Shown in pieces: positions 13,201-23,378 of a stretch of DNA of 64,000 nt. The stretch covers positions 1 through 64,000 of the forward strand of contig JAOWBW010000282.1 of assembly GCA_026119855.1 (NCBI GenBank), given 5' to 3'. Source of the DNA: Campanula takesimana (taxonomy: Eukaryota > Streptophyta > Magnoliopsida > Asterales > Campanulaceae). Under the pieces are notes generated by a model. The model saw only the letters and a program-made list of their open reading frames with translations, was not told where the DNA came from and did no database searches. The position numbers and the translations under genes were made by a program. Every line of letters begins with the position of its first letter. Position 1 is the first letter of the stretch.

Positions 13201-13473
13201 TAGTTGCCCTTCGGAGCCTTTACGCATATTATTGTGGGTTCGTAGTCGTTCAGTGTTTTGTATATACGGTTGCACTTTGGGTATTTTTGTTAATAGTTGT
13301 TCTTGCTTCCGCATTTGTTTCTAGTCTCCGAGTTATAATCTCGTTGAGGTGTTGCTTGATGCTATAGATTTCATAGTTGAATTCACGCGCCCGTGTTTGG
13401 TATTTTGTATTTTAGAGAAGTATATTATGTAAATTTTCTATTTATGGATTTTTGAGATTTCCGGGGCGTGACA
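10283..13473 (+). repeat. LTR copy 3 (complete, 3191 bp)
   Basis: Same ends as LTR 2. Its last ~600 bases carry more substitutions against LTR 1 and 2 than the rest, and a C-run near 13120 that is longer than in the other copies. It ends the array and is followed by unrelated flanking DNA rather than a primer site. Confidence 0.85.
11107..11216. repeat. CG-rich near-palindromic motif cluster in LTR copy 3
   Basis: Identical layout of four motif copies to those in LTR 1 and LTR 2. Confidence 0.7.
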
Positions 13474-13478
13474 GGAGT
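13474..13478. other. Predicted right-hand target site duplication of the LTR array
   Basis: GGAGT follows the terminal CA. The uninterrupted relative in element C reads CGAGTCATG at the matching place, so the array was inserted into a copy of that family. The left duplicate lies outside the window. Confidence 0.45.
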
Positions 13479-13721
13479 AATATGCAACATTGGAAGCTTC
13501 CTCAATTCGGCACCGAAGGTCTCAAGGGGCTTCGCAATCTACAATCTTTTGGGCTACGGCATTACATTGATACAAGCAAAGGGCAATATTAGGGCTTCGC
13601 AACCGACAGTCTTTTGGGACAACAATGCTCAAGAAATGCAATGTAGAGAAGTCTTATATGAAAGAGATCAAGCTTCAAGGGTCTCCCAACACCTCAAGTC
13701 AAAGGTCTCTTGGTTTTAAAT

Positions 13722-14340
13722 GAGGGCTCCGATGTTATGAATGAATTTGATGATTTTTGTTAGAACTTACAACGAGATCATGAAGGAAGTTTTAGAGAAA
13801 AGGAAAAGGATTCAAGGAAATGCCAATATGATAACTCGACCAGAGTTACGGCCAATCCCAATGTTTCTGCAAGTACTGCACCCCCTTCTCCAAGATCAAA
13901 AGCACAGGCTGAACCCGAAGATCCGTTAGTAGTTCAACTCAAGAAAACTCAAACAAACATACCGTTTGAGATTTTATCACGCCAAGGCCTTATCTTCCAC
14001 AACAACATCACCATCTCCCACGACTTTGAATAAGGGCTCCAATGTTATGAATGAATTTGATGATTTTTGTTAGAACTTTCAGCTAGATTATGAAGGAAGT
14101 CTTAGAGAAAAGGAAAAAGTTTCAATATGCTAAACTCACGTGACTGGGTTATAGTGGGAAATGCCTCAGCCAATCCCAATGTTTCTGCAAGTACAGCACC
14201 CCCTTCTCCAAGATCAAAAGCACAGGCTGCATCCGAAGATCCGTTATTAGTTCGACTCAAGAAGACTCAAGCAAACGTACCGTTTGAGACTTTATCATGT
14301 CACAACCCTATCATCCGCAACAACATCACCATCTCACACG
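13722..14340 (+). repeat. Direct duplication, two copies of ~310 bp
   Basis: The segment starting AGGGCTCC.ATGTTATGAATG at 13722 repeats from 14032 with about 85-90% identity. Both copies contain the gag-linker remnant. Element C has only one copy, so the duplication is private to fragment A. Confidence 0.7.
14127..14340 (+). pseudogene. gag: Remnant of Tat gag C-terminus / protease linker
   Basis: The translated stretch holds DPLLVRLKKTQANVPFETL, which parallels the end of the gag frame of element E (DPLLKQLKKTQANISIWDL). The upstream residues (SRDWVIV) correspond loosely to the TRSGRVI stretch in E. No zinc finger or protease follows. I read it as a decayed piece of the gag-protease junction kept in a non-autonomous derivative. 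The minus strand of C around 57050-57240 has the same remnant. Confidence 0.5.
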
Positions 14341-15098
14341 AGACATTTCCCGAAGATTCTACTGCATTTTCAACATGGACCCTCCACCACTTGGGTACCA
14401 ACCACAAAAAAAGGGCCATTCATCTCCAAACAAGAGGAAGATCACTTTCATGAGTTCTACCCAATGGTGCCTCTGCTCTCAATACAATGCCAAGATAAGT
14501 TGGGGCTTCACACTGAAAGCTCTTCACATCCCGCCATCTACAAGCTTGCAAACAACAAACCCACGACACTTGGGGCTTAGTAATCTCTCGAAGCTTGGTA
14601 TCAATGATCTTCTCTTGGAGCTTGCTCATGTCAACAGCAAAAGGCGATTTATTTGAAAAGGTCAAGAGTCGATCCATCTTGGGGCAACGCAAGTATCTCA
14701 TATTTGGCATCAAAGGCATTCTAGGGACTTTACAATCAGCAACCCCTTATCTCGGCATCGAATGTCTTTTGGAGCCCCATAACTGACACATCTCTTGGGG
14801 CTAGAAATCACTTTTCGTTGGACACAACGGCAACGACTACAGAATTCAAGCAAGGCAATCCAGACTTCGATTGAACATGACTTGATCTTGGGTTGGCTTT
14901 ACAAACACACAATGGTTAAAATGGTTCACCCACGAAATAAAAAAAAAAAATATTCTTTTTCTCACGTGTGTGCATATTCTTTTATTTCTAATTAAAAAAA
15001 ATATATTTTCTTTTCTTTTTCTTTTCTTGCGCAAAATTATGTGTTTCCTTTTTTGCTTTGCTCCTAGCATTCTCCCCTAGCATTCTCCATCATCCTTG
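14341..15098 (+). other. Non-coding part of fragment A
   Basis: No credible gene. Frames of 60-120 codons overlap each other and the matching part of C is broken differently. The stretch from about 14940 to 15060 is an A-rich then T-rich low-complexity run. Confidence 0.5.
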
Positions 15099-15147
15099 AA
15101 CTACGTTGGTTTGATTCTCTTAAAGGGATACGTAGGCAGCCTTTTGG
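15099..15147 (+). other. Conserved double-hairpin motif, copy 1 (fragment A)
   Basis: GAACTACG begins the motif and ACGTAGGCAGCC closes it. CTACGT (15101-15106) pairs with ACGTAG (15130-15135), and inside it TCTCTT pairs with AAGGGA with one T-G pair. TTTTGGCACGACC follows. Related copies are at about 41318, 48482, 56225 (minus) and 58905 (minus). Confidence 0.7.
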
Positions 15148-15731
15148 CACGACCAACCCATCACCCAGAATACCATCTCACCGACACTCCATCAAAGGCA
15201 AAAACAATTCATCATCACCAACATCATCATTCTCCATCCAAAGCATGGACATTCTTCATCAAAAGCATCAAGGCATCCACCACCACAACACTAATCCATC
15301 CAACGGCAATGGTAAGTGAAGGTATGAATACATCCGAGGCTTTCCTTAAATCACACCGCACACAAAATCACTTTCTCCATTCTTACAAAAATTCTCTCTC
15401 ATGCAAAACTTCCTTCAAATCACATCACACCACAAGCACAATTTCTCTCATAACTACCATTTCACATCTCATACATGTCACAAGCACATATACCTGCAAA
15501 GCACACACTTAACAGGTACCACCACAAGGTCAACAGCATCTGCAATTCAAGGCACTTCATCCCCAGCAGAAAGTGATCCGCCGTCAACTACGCCTGCATC
15601 CCACAGAGTCAAATAATTATAGTTCAATGACAACAACTCGGTCCATGGTGACCCGCAAAATCACCACCTTTCCACCAAGCAACACAACAATATCACATAT
15701 AGGCAGACGGAGCCTCGGTTCCTGCCATCCG

Positions 15732-16122
15732 CAAACGGATCCCGCATCAGCAAACGGATCCCGCTTTAGCAAACGGATCCCGCATCAGCAAACGGATCCC
15801 GCTTCAGCAAACGGATCCCATAAACGGATCCCGCATCAGCAAACGGATCCCACCATCAGCAAACGGATCCCGCTTCAGCAAAACGGTTCCCGCTTCAGCA
15901 AACGGTTCCCGCTTCAGCAAACGGATCCCGCTTCAGCAAACGGATCCCGCCATCAGCAAACGTATCCCGCAATCAGCAAACGTATCCCGCATCAGCAAAT
16001 GGATCCCGCATCAGCAAACGGATCCCGTATTAGCAAACGGATCCCGCATTAGCAAACGGATCCCGCTTCAGCAAACGGATCCCGCATCAGCAAACGGATC
16101 CCGCTTCAGCAAAATGGATCCC
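15732..16122 (+). repeat. Short tandem array, ~21 units of 19-20 bp (AAACGGATCCCGCATCAGC type)
   Basis: About 21 imperfect copies of a 19-base unit centred on the palindrome GGATCC. Variants carry CTTCAG, CCATCAG or GGTTCC. The array lies at the same structural place (after the CTTCATCCCC block) as the arrays of B and C. A frame stays open through part of it only because of unit regularity; I do not call a gene. Confidence 0.9.
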
Positions 16123-16130
16123 GCCATATC

Positions 16131-17950
16131 CAAACATATTTTTGCCTTTTACACATCTTGACTCACCAATCTCTGTCCCTAATTTTTTTCAAAAATCATT
16201 ATACACATCGGAGATTAAGTCAATAACCTTCAAAGATAAGGATCATGGTTCGCTTTCATTCTACAATAATACCCCCCATTAGCCTTAACCATATATGGAA
16301 TGCCATTGTGACAATGAAAACACCTCACGAAAGTGAGAAAAATAAATCTCTCATTCACTCCAAGTGTTTGAGGAAATGTGTTTAACCACTCTATATCAAG
16401 GCATAGTGCACCATTACCATAAGCTTTATAATATGCCAAGGTCTCCACGAAAAATGAATGAACTTATGCACTTAGGGACCTTCCAAGGTTGTAATGGGGC
16501 TATGGGTATAGGTATGATGGAAGGGAAATTTAGGTGTACATGTCAAGAAGATATGAAAAAGATAATATCCAAATGCATGCCATTCAAGAATCCTCCTTCC
16601 CGAAAAACCATTCACAAACCAATTCTACAAATCCTCCACCAATATTTTGAACACGACAATACATTCTCCAGACTTTTCCATACGACCAAGAGAAAAATTC
16701 CTCACATTATCACAAGATAAACTCCCATAAATGAAACATCATCAATCGAACACAATAAGGGAGTATCTAAATTAATAGACTATCATTGAAATTCATTCTC
16801 CACAATGAAACTTTTCAAACCACAAGTACAAATCACACAACCTTCACAAATTTTCTCTTGAAAAATGCCACATCTCTCAATTCAAACTCCCAACAACAAA
16901 TGAAGTGGATATATCAAGGGAGTATCTCAAACGATCTCAATACTTTCAATGTTTCATTTTTTTTTCCAATTTTTTTTTTTTTGCTTTTTGCTTTTTTTAT
17001 TTTCTTCTTCTTTTTCCTTGTTTTTTCAACTAAAACAAAAACAAGAAGAGAATATATACATAAACTACCAATTCTATCTCCATGTCCCCAAACCAAAATG
17101 TTCCCAATTTTGAACAAAAAATCTTCAATTGCATTTCAATTCATATCTCTTGACAAGAGGGTTCAAAGTGGGGAATCAAAGAACGAGGCATGGCTCGTGG
17201 TTTGATCAAAAAAAAATAAAAAATAAATAAAAAGGCTTCATGCTGAATGGGGGTCACTAGGGGGGTATAAAGGGTAGGCATACAAATGAAGGCCAACAAA
17301 AGGCTAATCCTATAGTACCTTTTCGAAAAGGTAAAGTTCATAAGCCCAAAAATGTCTCAACCCGGCATCAAAAGAAAGTTCTAGAAGGGACACACTATGC
17401 TCGATCACACACAACAAACAAGATGAGAGCATAATTGATGTGTTGCTCTATGGCCCAAAAGCTCACAAAATAGGTGTGTTTGTGTGTTAACCTTGCACAA
17501 TGACATTCCATCTATCCTTAAGATTAATGACACATTTTATTGTACAATTGAAAACAAGCCAACACCCTTCTCCTCTCAAGTTGTTACACTTTACCCCCCA
17601 CTTGCATAAAAATTTTTGAATAAAATTAAGCACAAAAAAATGCAAGTTAAGTCTCACACACCCCCACACCTACATTCTACATTGTCCTCAATGTATCTAT
17701 GCACAAAATCTCAATAGGGAAGGAAAAAAAATAAGACAAAATAAAAAGGAAAAATAATAAAACAAGAAAACTTAAGAACTCCCTTGAGATTTGTTTGCTG
17801 AAAAAGATGGAAATGAATTCCATTTTGAAATTTGAAGCTCGAGGAATGAGGACGAACGTGAGAATACTTGTTGCTTGAAATTGGATCACCCTTGGTTACG
17901 TGGAGATAGAGAAAATTGGAGTTTTGTTTGATATGCGCACCTGCAAGAAA
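16131..17950 (-). other. Gene-free stretch, probably Athila 3' untranslated region
   Basis: No gene is supported on either strand. Long T runs on the plus strand around 16960-17020 and A runs around 17210-17240 make random long frames. The part near 17560-17700 (CCCCCCACTTGC, CATTGTCCTCAATG) resembles Athila 3' regions by memory. The 16131-17300 part could equally be another repeat. Confidence 0.35.
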
Positions 17951-17982
17951 TCTAGTTAGGCCAAAAACACAAAACAGTTCAC

Positions 17983-18168
17983 TTAAGCGTGATCACGCCT
18001 AACTCCTTACCAGCTTTAGACTAGAGAAGGATATTGACTAAAATATTGATCCTAATATTCTTTACACTTAAGCGAGATCACGCTTAAAACTTCCTCAGCT
18101 AAAGGCCTTAAAAAAATCTTTTTGAAAATTTCTGAAGACAATTTTTGCTAAAGCATGGTCACGCCTAA
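17983..18168. repeat. Three copies of a 20-bp palindrome in the Athila 3' region
   Basis: The copies at 17983, 18068 and 18148 are variants of TTAAGCGTGATCACGCTTAA, a perfect palindrome around TGATCA. A fourth copy lies in the 5' leader of the same element near 38595. Confidence 0.7.
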
Positions 18169-18263
18169 CAAGTACTTGTCTACTGTTTTTTTTTTCATAT
18201 TCAAAATGAACCAAATTGAAAAAAAAAAAAACAAACAAACAAAAGAACCAGAATTTTGAATTT

Positions 18264-18316
18264 ATTGGGTTGCCTCCCAAGCAGCGCAACTTTTTAATGT
18301 CGTTATGCTCGACATT
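18264..18316 (-). other. Two adjacent small hairpins near the Athila 3' coding end
   Basis: TTGGGTTGCCTCCCAA forms a 5-bp stem, and AATGTCG (18296-18302) pairs perfectly with CGACATT (18310-18316) around a 7-base loop. The GGTTGCCTCCCAA word is a recurrent feature of Athila elements as I recall them. Confidence 0.45.
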
Positions 18317-18392
18317 TTTTTTCCTATCATTCGGGGAAAGGATGGAAAATCTTCAACTCTTTATCTTTGGAAAAACACAAGTCTTTATCCTC

Positions 18393-18611
18393 TTAAAGTA
18401 ACTTCAAACTATTTTCAGTTACCTTCATGATCTTGCTTGTTTCCAAATTTTTAATTTTAACTGAACCATTAGGAAACACATTTATTACAACAAACGGACC
18501 AAGCCATTGAGACCAGAGTTTACCAGAAATGAGCATACGACGTGAATGAAAAAGCAAAACCTTGTTACCCTCAACAAATTTCTTCCTCAAAATGGAATTA
18601 TGATGAAGCAA
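18393..18611 (-). pseudogene. pol: Athila integrase C-terminal remnant
   Basis: The 72-codon frame contains GPFVVINVFPNGSVKI, the chromo-like C-terminal signature of Athila integrases, preceded by the basic stretch that normally links it to the core. The zinc-binding and catalytic DDE parts are missing. The frame joins protease-derived sequence directly at about 18620, so one deletion removed RT, RNase H and most of integrase. The element could not move without help. Confidence 0.7.
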
Positions 18612-19175
18612 CTTGGGTTCATCTTTGTGAATTCTTGAGTCCTCATTTTACTCCTCTCTTCTAACTTTTGATGTCCCTGCGCACCAAAACATTGAACTCC
18701 ACCATTTTCATTAGCAACAGTCTTCTCAAATAAAATAAATGCATCAACAAAATATAAAGATTGATTTTTATTGGGGTACTTCATAGCATCAAAAGTATTA
18801 AACTTCACAATTTCTCCATCAAACTCGATAGAAAGGACCCCCTTAGAAACATCAATCTTTGTCTTAGATGTCTTCATGAAAGGTCTCCCTAATATGATTG
18901 GGGCTGAATGAATCAAACTATCATTTTCAATCTTTAAAATGTAAAAATCTACTAGAAAAACCAACTCATTTACTTGCACTAACACACCTTCAACTACCCC
19001 TTCCGGGTAAACATAAGAACGATCCGCCAATTGAATGTAAATGTTAGTTTCTTTCAATTACCCGAAATTTAAAGTACAGTAAATTGAGTATGGCATGACA
19101 TTTATAGAAGCTCCTAAGTCTAACATGGCATTCTCAATTTTCATGTTTCCAATAGCACAAGGCAATGTAAACATA
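18612..19175 (-). pseudogene. pol: Athila aspartic protease remnant
   Basis: Just left of the F insertion the minus strand reads DLGASINVMPYS, the retropepsin active-site region of Athila. A stop follows a few codons later, then a 156-codon frame with ILGRPFMKTSKTKIDV, the second conserved protease segment, and FDGE. Protease would process the gag-pol polyprotein. The frame is broken at the stop near 19058 and is cut off from gag by element F. The last ~35 codons before 18612 no longer look like protease and mark the deletion joint. Confidence 0.75.
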
Positions 19176-19180
19176 CCTGG
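19176..19180. other. Target site duplication of element F, left
   Basis: CCTGG, repeated exactly at 37480-37484. Athila protein sequence upstream of the protease reads across the site once F is set aside. Confidence 0.9.
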
Positions 19181-19749
19181 TGTTTTGGTCAAATTTTGTA
19201 ATTAAACCTCAAAGAATAGAAATTGGGTACAATGGAATAGAATTGTAAAGTAATTCAAGATCGAACGAACAATGTATTTAACAAGGAAAGCCCTTGAATA
19301 ACTTGTTCGCCGGCATAAAACCTCAAATATGGATTATTATTAGTGATGATGGAAGTACAATGAGATGAATAAGAATAATAGCTGAGAATAGTAGTGATCG
19401 TGCGCGTGTGTGCATTACAAATGGTGTGAAACTATTTATAATGAGAGATTATTCACAAACTAGCTAGTAATGCCAAGAATTTTAGGATGCTTGTTGAAGA
19501 TTATCCTCGGCCGTTGTGATGGATTTACTTCGATAAAAAGATCTCCTACATTGACTGGGTCTTTAATTAGGTCACGCTTCTATTGATCGTGCTTCATGGT
19601 TTATGAGAACGTTGCCTAAAAATTAGGAAGAAGTGTACCTGCAAAACAAATGTGCGTATATATTCAAGTTGTTGCTGCCAGGATGCAGGATGACAAGGCA
19701 AGTTGAAGTCTTCAAGATGTTGATACAGTGCAGATTTTATCCCCAAACA
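19181..19749 (-). repeat. 3' LTR of element F (569 bp)
   Basis: On the plus strand it runs TGTTTTGGTC to CCCCAAACA, bounded by CCTGG on the left and the purine tract on the right. It contains a minus-strand TATAAATA. Unlike the LTRs of E, B, C and G it has no CpG-palindrome cluster upstream of that box. Confidence 0.9.
19433..19440 (-). promoter_or_regulatory. TATA box in the 3' LTR of F
   Basis: TATAAATA on the minus strand, conserved at the same place in the 5' LTR (37162-37169). Confidence 0.55.
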
Positions 19750-19765
19750 ATTGCCCCTAATTTTT
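19750..19765 (-). other. Polypurine tract of element F
   Basis: The minus strand reads AAAAATTAGGGGCAAT directly before the 3' LTR. Confidence 0.6.
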
Positions 19766-19919
19766 GAATTTAAAAAAGAAAGAAATAGGATGATTTAAAG
19801 TCAAAAATTATCATAAAACCGCTGGCAATCACCTTTACGCCGAATGGAGTAATGGGATGAGAGAGTTTCATAGACTAATAGGTCCTCAACTCCCTATAGG
19901 AGTCTATAACCGTCAGGTT

Positions 19920-19927
19920 TATTTAAG
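19920..19927 (+). promoter_or_regulatory. Candidate TATA box for the antisense gene of F
   Basis: TATTTAAG lies about 125 bases before the start codon of the antisense gene, on the plus strand, outside the LTR. A weak call from position and composition only. Confidence 0.3.
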
Positions 19928-20049
19928 GGAGCGCTTTCTTAATTCCTCCTGTCGCAAAGAAAAAAGCTCTCAAGGTTTTCCAGTGTCTTCATATTTGCAG
20001 CGGTGAGTTCCCTTCTATCTCTTCTAAAATTCTCGTATTTTCGTTTAAG

Positions 20050-21693
20050 ATGGAGAGTTGCCTTCCTGGGGGTTTTACTTGCCTAGGGTTTATAGAGCAT
20101 CCTGATGACGAATGGTGCGAAATTACACCTGCCGATATTGAAGATTTAAAGAAGATCTTTCCAAAAGGTACTGAATTTCTAGACCCCAACGTCCTCATGA
20201 CCTATGATTGTGTTTCCAATGAATGGATTCGGTTCTTGGAGTATCCCTTCATGATTGGTCTCACATTCCCTTTTCCCCCTTCCATTACTCATTTTTTCGA
20301 AACCACTGGTTTAGCCTTTACCTAGTTGATGCCGGTGGGGTGGAGGAATTTGGTAACTTTAGAGAGGTTGAGTGCTGATACGGGTTTAAAGGTTGATTTG
20401 GAGGAATTAGGATTTCGCTATGACTTGAGGGCACACGGGAGAAAAAGGTTCAGTTTTAGGGTTAAGACTAAGATTAATAGCTTGGTTACAGAATCAACTA
20501 ATAAGGATAGAAAATGGAAGAATAGATTTTTCTATGTGAAGAGGTCCAGTCTGGAGAGGGTTGAATGTTTTCACTCGTTTTGGTTGGAGGAAGATAGGGT
20601 TATATTGTCTTTCTGATTTTGCTACATGCAGGCTTCAGGATTGGAATTGAGTTTGACAACTTGATTTTATTTTGCAGTTTCGAAGTTGGACGAGTTGTTC
20701 CCAAAGCGCAAGGATACCTTGAGTGTGGTTGAAGCCATTTGTGGATTGTCTCCTAAAAAGCGTAGATTCATACGTCCGGCCTCATTGGTTGATCAAGGGG
20801 AAATTGAAGAAGAGAAGAGTTCCAGTAAAACTCTACAAGTTGACCAAAGGATGTCATCTGGTGAGACCTTATTTTTTTCCTTCACTGGGGTTAACATAAA
20901 TTATTCATACTAATTTTGCATTGTGTTTATCTTGTAGCTACTCCTTCACAAGCGATTCTAGGTGGTGTTAGTAATATAATTTCCAGGTTCAAGAAGCCAA
21001 AGAGTGAAGATATGAAGTCTGCTATTCCCAAGCTTGAGAGTTCTAAACCAAAGTTGGTGATTGGGGACATAGTGGATTTCAAGAAAAGGAAGGCTGACAT
21101 TGTTGACCTGGATGCCTCAGAACCCTTTGAGAAAAAGCTAGTGCAAAAGGTAATTCTAGTTTCCTTACTAATGCAAAAAGATTTAATACTCATTACTGGT
21201 GCTGAATACTTTATCTCGCAAACTGCATATTCAATATGCTTCTAGTTTGCTGGTTAGTGAGGTTCAACTTTGGAGGGGAAAAGCTGAGGTGTCCTACCAG
21301 GCTAAGCTTGATGCTGAGGAGAAGTTGCTAGTTGTACAGAAAGAAAGGGATTCCAAAATTACTGCTATAGACGAGGAGATCAAGAAGAAAGAGGGAGAGA
21401 TCAGACAATGGGTAATGAGGGTAGCTGAGATGAATTGGCTAAACAGGGAAGGAATGAAAGCTTTAGAAGAACGATTAACCAGGGAAGCGGGCAAGAAGGT
21501 GTTTGAGGATAGAATCTTGATGATTGAGGAGTATCAAGCTGGGAAGCATATGGAATAGAACCTTAATAAAGAACAAGCTGCCTTGAAAGGAATCAAAGAT
21601 GAAGAAGCCGGAGAGGTCAGTTCCAAGCCTCAAGATGTTGTAGCTATTGAGCAGGTGGGTGACAATCAAGATGCTAAGGAGGAGGATGCTTGA
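20050..21693 (+). pseudogene. Antisense extra gene (aORF) of element F, four exons, two premature stops
   Basis: The frame opens with MESCLPGGFTCLGF and runs to about 20590. It contains YPFMIGLTFPFPPSITHFF followed by LMPVGWRNLVTL, which resembles the plant 'putative gypsy type transposon' domain as I remember it. Donor and acceptor pairs at about 20594/20678, 20860/20939 and 21148/21244 give three introns and link the domain to a lysine-rich linker, a basic segment and a C-terminal coiled coil (about 21290-21500) ending at TGA 21693. In-frame TAG codons at 20323 and 21556 break it. It lies opposite to gag-pol near the 3' LTR, the known place of extra antisense ORFs in Tat elements such as Grande and Retand. 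Its role is unknown; a DNA- or RNA-binding job is a guess. The first donor is the least certain. Confidence 0.6.
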
Positions 21694-21868
21694 AAGGTAA
21701 GTTACTTCATAATTCCTGCAAGATGTTAGTTCTCAAAACAATTTGTTTTAAGTTTTAAGTATTTTCAACGAGGGGGGTTTCCTCGAAAACAATTAGATAT
21801 CTTTAGGATGTAATGGTTTTTGGACATGTTCCATGTTGCACTTTGGTTCATCCATGTCTTGTGATAGC
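21694..21868. other. Gene-free part of element F between the antisense gene and element G
   Basis: No feature apart from being the downstream region of the antisense gene. It continues at 30295 after the copia insertion. Confidence 0.6.
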
Positions 21869-21873
21869 ATGGG
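21869..21873. other. Target site duplication of element G, left
   Basis: ATGGG, repeated at 30290-30294. Confidence 0.85.
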
Positions 21874-22329
21874 TGTTGGGTTTCGGAGTAACATGCGCAA
21901 CGGAAAATTGACTTTAAAATTTTAATAGAAACCCAAAGCCATAGATCCGTTCATATGATTATATCAAATACATACAATATGAATACTAGAATACTAACCG
22001 TTGATGACTTTGATTTCTAGCCTTTGATCTTGGTGGAGATTTATAAACTTGATCACGAACACAAAGCTTGAACACGAACTTTGAAAATGATGAGTTTCAC
22101 CCTCTAGCGTTATCCACACCACGAACGAATATCAAGGAGCTTCTTGATCTTGGTTGCCAGAACAAAATTTTGAAACACGTTTTCACAATTAATATGAACT
22201 ATATGGAATATAATTTGTGTATAATTTTGTTCTTCAATCAATGATCTCTTAGAACAAAATAATTCTCTCAAAAACTCTTTTGGAGGCTTGCAAAAACACA
22301 TAGACATGATTAGGGACGAATTAGGGCTG

Positions 22330-22337
22330 TTTATATA
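22330..22337 (-). promoter_or_regulatory. TATA box in the 3' LTR of G
   Basis: TATATAAA on the minus strand, with an identical box in the 5' LTR at 29325-29332. Confidence 0.5.
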
Positions 22338-22420
22338 CAATTTAGACCTATTCCAAATAGGTAACTTATGTCTAAACCCGCAAGAAAACGGATTAAGGAA
22401 GTTTCCTCCCGAAACCGACT

Positions 22421-22498
22421 GGTCCGGCCGGGTATGGCAAGTGGTCCGACCGGACCATGCCAGGTCCGCCCGGGTCCTTCCACTGGTCCGCCCGAACC
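22421..22498. repeat. CpG-palindrome cluster in the 3' LTR of G
   Basis: Four copies of a motif whose ideal form is the palindrome GGTCCGGCCGGACC lie within 78 bases, about 85 bases upstream (minus-strand sense) of the TATA box. Confidence 0.75.
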
Positions 22499-23364
22499 TC
22501 CTCTATTTCCAGTTTTCTTCTTCTAATTCTATAAATCCCTCAATGGTCCTTCGATCCAATATTCCAATATAGTCCCTTTTTTTGGATTCGTTCTATTGTG
22601 TGTGACCCTCTAGGATTATACTAAGTTGGCAATGGGTTCAAACATGAAACCATAAGATATGATTAAGTTCTAGCAAACCGTCATAACTACCCAAATAGTA
22701 TAACTAGATACAAGTTTGCATTCCTTTAGAATATGTCACAATCCTTTTGTCCACGATGTCATTGAACACAAGTCATGGTCAACGAGTCAACTTGTCTTTG
22801 TTCAATACTTTCTCAATTCCGAATATGTTGATAATCCAAACTACATTGATTCAATCAATTCATTTGAGTCCGGCCGAACATTTTTATCAACATCATTCCT
22901 ACGAGACGCCCAAGCTTGACATCTCTCCGTAGAGGGACAAATCCATTTAGCTTATTATTCTTCCCTACATGAATCCGATTATGCCAATCATACCCTTTAT
23001 AACTACCCGGTTAAAGGTAGCGTTTGAATATATCAAACATAATGTTCATCAAGTGGAAGACCATAATAACTTCATGTCTAAGGATTCAAATGACACAACT
23101 AATATGAGATGTACGTATGACATTGACCATGACATAAATCTCATACAGTGGGTCATGTCCAGTACTAAACAAGTACCCATAAATCTAACATGATCATCCC
23201 ATGATCATTTAGCCTTTATACTAATACCAAAAAAGTAATAGGGACAGGGATTATTATAAGTAAACATGAACAACAATAATAATCAAAACATCTCTTTATT
23301 AATATGAAATAAGTGATAACAATTACAACGTTTATTAAACGTGCCTAGGGCACCAACACCAACA

Positions 23365-23375
23365 ATCTCCCACTT
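23365..23375 (-). other. Polypurine tract of element G
   Basis: The minus strand reads AAGTGGGAGAT immediately before the 3' LTR. Confidence 0.8.
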
Positions 23376-23378
23376 ACT

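Larger units (their letters stand above)
1..13473 (+). mobile_element. Tandem array LTR-INT-LTR-INT-LTR of a non-autonomous long-LTR (LARD-type) Ty3/gypsy element
   Basis: Three copies of a ~3.18 kb LTR alternate with two copies of a ~2.08 kb internal segment, giving a period of about 5.27 kb. Each LTR starts TGTAACGACCCG and ends GGGGCGTGACA. It is followed by a tRNA-iMet-type primer site and preceded by a purine tract, so the boundaries are well defined. The internal segments hold no gag or pol reading frame. LTR ends of this type with long LTRs and an iMet primer site are typical of the Tekay/Del chromovirus clade, so this is probably a LARD-like derivative that depends on proteins from elsewhere. 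The copies differ mainly by 1-2 base indels. Sharing of LTRs between adjacent units is expected from unequal recombination. Confidence 0.85.
13474..16130 (+). mobile_element. Fragment A of a non-autonomous Tat-derived element (same family as element C)
   Basis: From 13480 to about 15700 this matches the minus strand of element C (about 57590 down to 55740) closely, starting with the shared words ATGCAACATTGGAAGC. It contains a broken gag-to-protease linker, the conserved double hairpin, the conserved block CTTCATCCCCAGCAGAAAG and a short-unit array. No LTR is present. The left part is cut by the LTR array, and the right end is lost at the join with Athila sequence near 16130. Confidence 0.7.
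21874..23364 (-). repeat. 3' LTR of element G (1491 bp)
   Basis: Ends are TG and CA, with the terminal CCAACACCAACA intact here and mutated to CCAAAA in the 5' LTR. Confidence 0.9.

Noticed and set aside
15573..16052. A 159-codon frame with repeated QQTDPASANGS units
   Set aside because: It is the translation of the 19-bp array. Unit-length variation shifts the frame repeatedly and neighbouring phases are equally open.
15732..16122. Regular short repeats that could suggest a CRISPR array
   Set aside because: Units abut each other without unique spacers, and the setting is a plant retrotransposon.
16960..17030. Phenylalanine-rich frame across a T run, suggestive of a membrane segment
   Set aside because: Low-complexity T tract in non-coding DNA; the opposite strand gives an equally long lysine-rich frame.
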